NCBI GenBank assembly: GCA_963737405.1
Contig: CAVTSL010000012.1
Location: 62,001 to 126,000, forward strand
Reading direction: 5' to 3'
DNA: 64,000 bases
Origin: JACCTU01 sp963737405
Lineage (GTDB): Bacteria > Actinomycetota > Thermoleophilia > Gaiellales > Gaiellaceae
Part shown: in pieces, positions 63,330 to 64,000 of the stretch
Layout: the number at the start of each line of letters is the position of its first letter
Numbering within the stretch: position 1 is the first letter of the stretch
Notes under the pieces: generated by a model
The model's input: only the letters and a program-made list of their open reading frames with translations
Told to the model about the DNA's origin: nothing
Databases searched by the model: none
Program-made: the position numbers and the translations under genes

Positions 63330-64000
63330 GAGCGCTCGACGAGCGTCGACTTGTACTCGCTGCGCTCGAGGCTCCCCCACGGCACGAGATCGACGGCGGT
63401 CTGGACGACGAGCACCTCGCGCAGGCGCTCGCGGATCGCGCTTGCGAGCCTGTCGTCGCGCTCGGTCCCGCGCGCGAGCTCGACGCGCACGGGCAGCGGC
63501 GGCTCCTGCTTCACCCCGTCGGCGCGCGGCGTCACGAGCACGTTGCCGCTGACGTTCGGCGCGAACGCGCTCACCACCTCGCGGATCGCCGACGGGAAGA
63601 CGTTCACACCCCGGACGATCAGCATGTCGTCGGTTCGCCCGATGCACCGCACTCGCGGGCCGGTGCGGCCGCACGCGCACGGGCCCGTCCGGATCTCGAC
63701 GTGGTCGCGGGTCCGGAAGCGCAGGAGCGGCGCCGCGCGATGCTGCAGATGCGTGAGCACGAGCTCGCCGGTCGCGCCGTCGTCCGGCTCGACTGCGCGC
63801 CCGGTCTCGGGGTCGATCAGCTCGGCGTGCACGAAGCCGCGTGCGCCGAGGTGCATCCCGCTCTGCTCCTCGCACTCGCCCCAGAGCGAGACGCCGATGT
63901 CGCCGATCCCCATCGCCTCGGTCACCTTCGCGCCCCACCCGTCCTCCAGCTTCGCGCGGAACGCCGGCTCGCCGCCGCCCGGCTCGCCGGCGACGAGCAC
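63326..64000 (-). CDS. phenylacetate-CoA ligase-like AMP-forming enzyme, C-terminal part (cut by window edge)
   Basis: The visible C-terminal 224 residues are PaaK-like: KVTEAMGIGDIGVSLWGECE, MHLGARGFVHAELIDPETGR, TGELVLTHLQHRAAPLLRFR, TRDHVEIRTGPCACGRTGPR, GRTDDMLIVRGVNVFPSAIR and VELARGTERDDRLASAIRER. The CxCGRTxPR and GRTDDMxxxRGVNVFP motifs are specific to the phenylacetate-CoA ligase family. The acid substrate may differ. The frame is open to base 64000. It is coupled to the MetE-like gene by a 4-nt overlap. Confidence 0.92.
   Translation of the reverse strand: MLVAGEPGGGEPAFRAKLEDGWGAKVTEAMGIGDIGVSLWGECEEQSGMHLGARGFVHAELIDPETGRAVEPDDGATGELVLTHLQHRAAPLLRFRTRDHVEIRTGPCACGRTGPRVRCIGRTDDMLIVRGVNVFPSAIREVVSAFAPNVSGNVLVTPRADGVKQEPPLPVRVELARGTERDDRLASAIRERLREVLVVQTAVDLVPWGSLERSEYKSTLVERS

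Overview
The window is about 72 percent G+C, gene-dense, and reads as a chromosomal segment of a high-GC actinobacterium. The actinobacterial mismatch endonuclease NucS, LtrA, DHA2-type exporters, many GTG starts and very large Ig-repeat surface proteins point that way. The style resembles Thermoleophilia (Gaiellales or Solirubrobacterales), but that placement is inference. No phage, transposase, CRISPR array or replication origin was recognised.

Layout. 1-3 kb: N-terminal part of a methylmalonyl-CoA mutase, a LuxR-type regulator, a small stand-alone receiver-like gene with a frameshift, and a convergent ABC-type ATPase. 3.0-19.9 kb: a structured 450-nt leader, then one giant secreted protein of about 5,480 residues made almost wholly of Ig-like repeats, with a PASTA domain and a receiver-like domain at its C-terminus. 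Its frame is broken by 20 single-base insertions, all between 5.5 and 13.8 kb. 19.9-30.5 kb: acyl-CoA and cobalamin metabolism (cobalamin adenosyltransferase, acyl-CoA dehydrogenase, 3-hydroxyacyl-CoA dehydrogenase, thiolase), an HD-GYP response regulator, a Cys/His repeat protein overlapping an O-antigen-ligase-like gene, a PLP decarboxylase and a decayed pseudogene. 30.7-40 kb: an M42 peptidase divergent from a trp operon (trpL-trpE-trpG-trpD-trpCF-trpB-GNAT-trpA), which has a readable transcription attenuator, followed by thioredoxin-like, YqgE and methyltransferase genes. 40-50.7 kb: a MocR regulator lacking the PLP lysine, aldo/keto reductase, nucS, ltrA, a tRNA cluster (Cys, Arg and two degenerate units), small redox genes, MarR and TetR regulators, and a PepSY/two-component set. 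50.7-55 kb: a complete sugar-type ABC importer operon. 55-64 kb: FkbM methyltransferase, two DHA2 exporters flanking STAS, sigma, AraC and VOC genes, a MetE-like methyltransferase, and the C-terminal part of a PaaK-like ligase at the window edge.

How genes work together. The mutase and the cobalamin adenosyltransferase form an AdoCbl enzyme/cofactor pair. The dehydrogenase, 3-hydroxyacyl-CoA dehydrogenase and thiolase could supply a beta-oxidation or butyrate-type path. The trp genes overlap by 1-7 nt from trpE to trpB and again around the GNAT and trpA, and are headed by a leader peptide with three Trp codons. PepSY protein, OmpR-type regulator and histidine kinase form one signalling set.

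Quality caveat. At least ten genes carry one or more single-base frame shifts that repair cleanly when one base is removed (rarely added). They include the REC-like gene, the giant gene, the M42 peptidase, trpCF, trpA, three ABC-importer genes, fkbM and one exporter. The strong bias to +1 insertions suggests sequencing or assembly error rather than biology. I therefore give full gene spans and state where the frame breaks.
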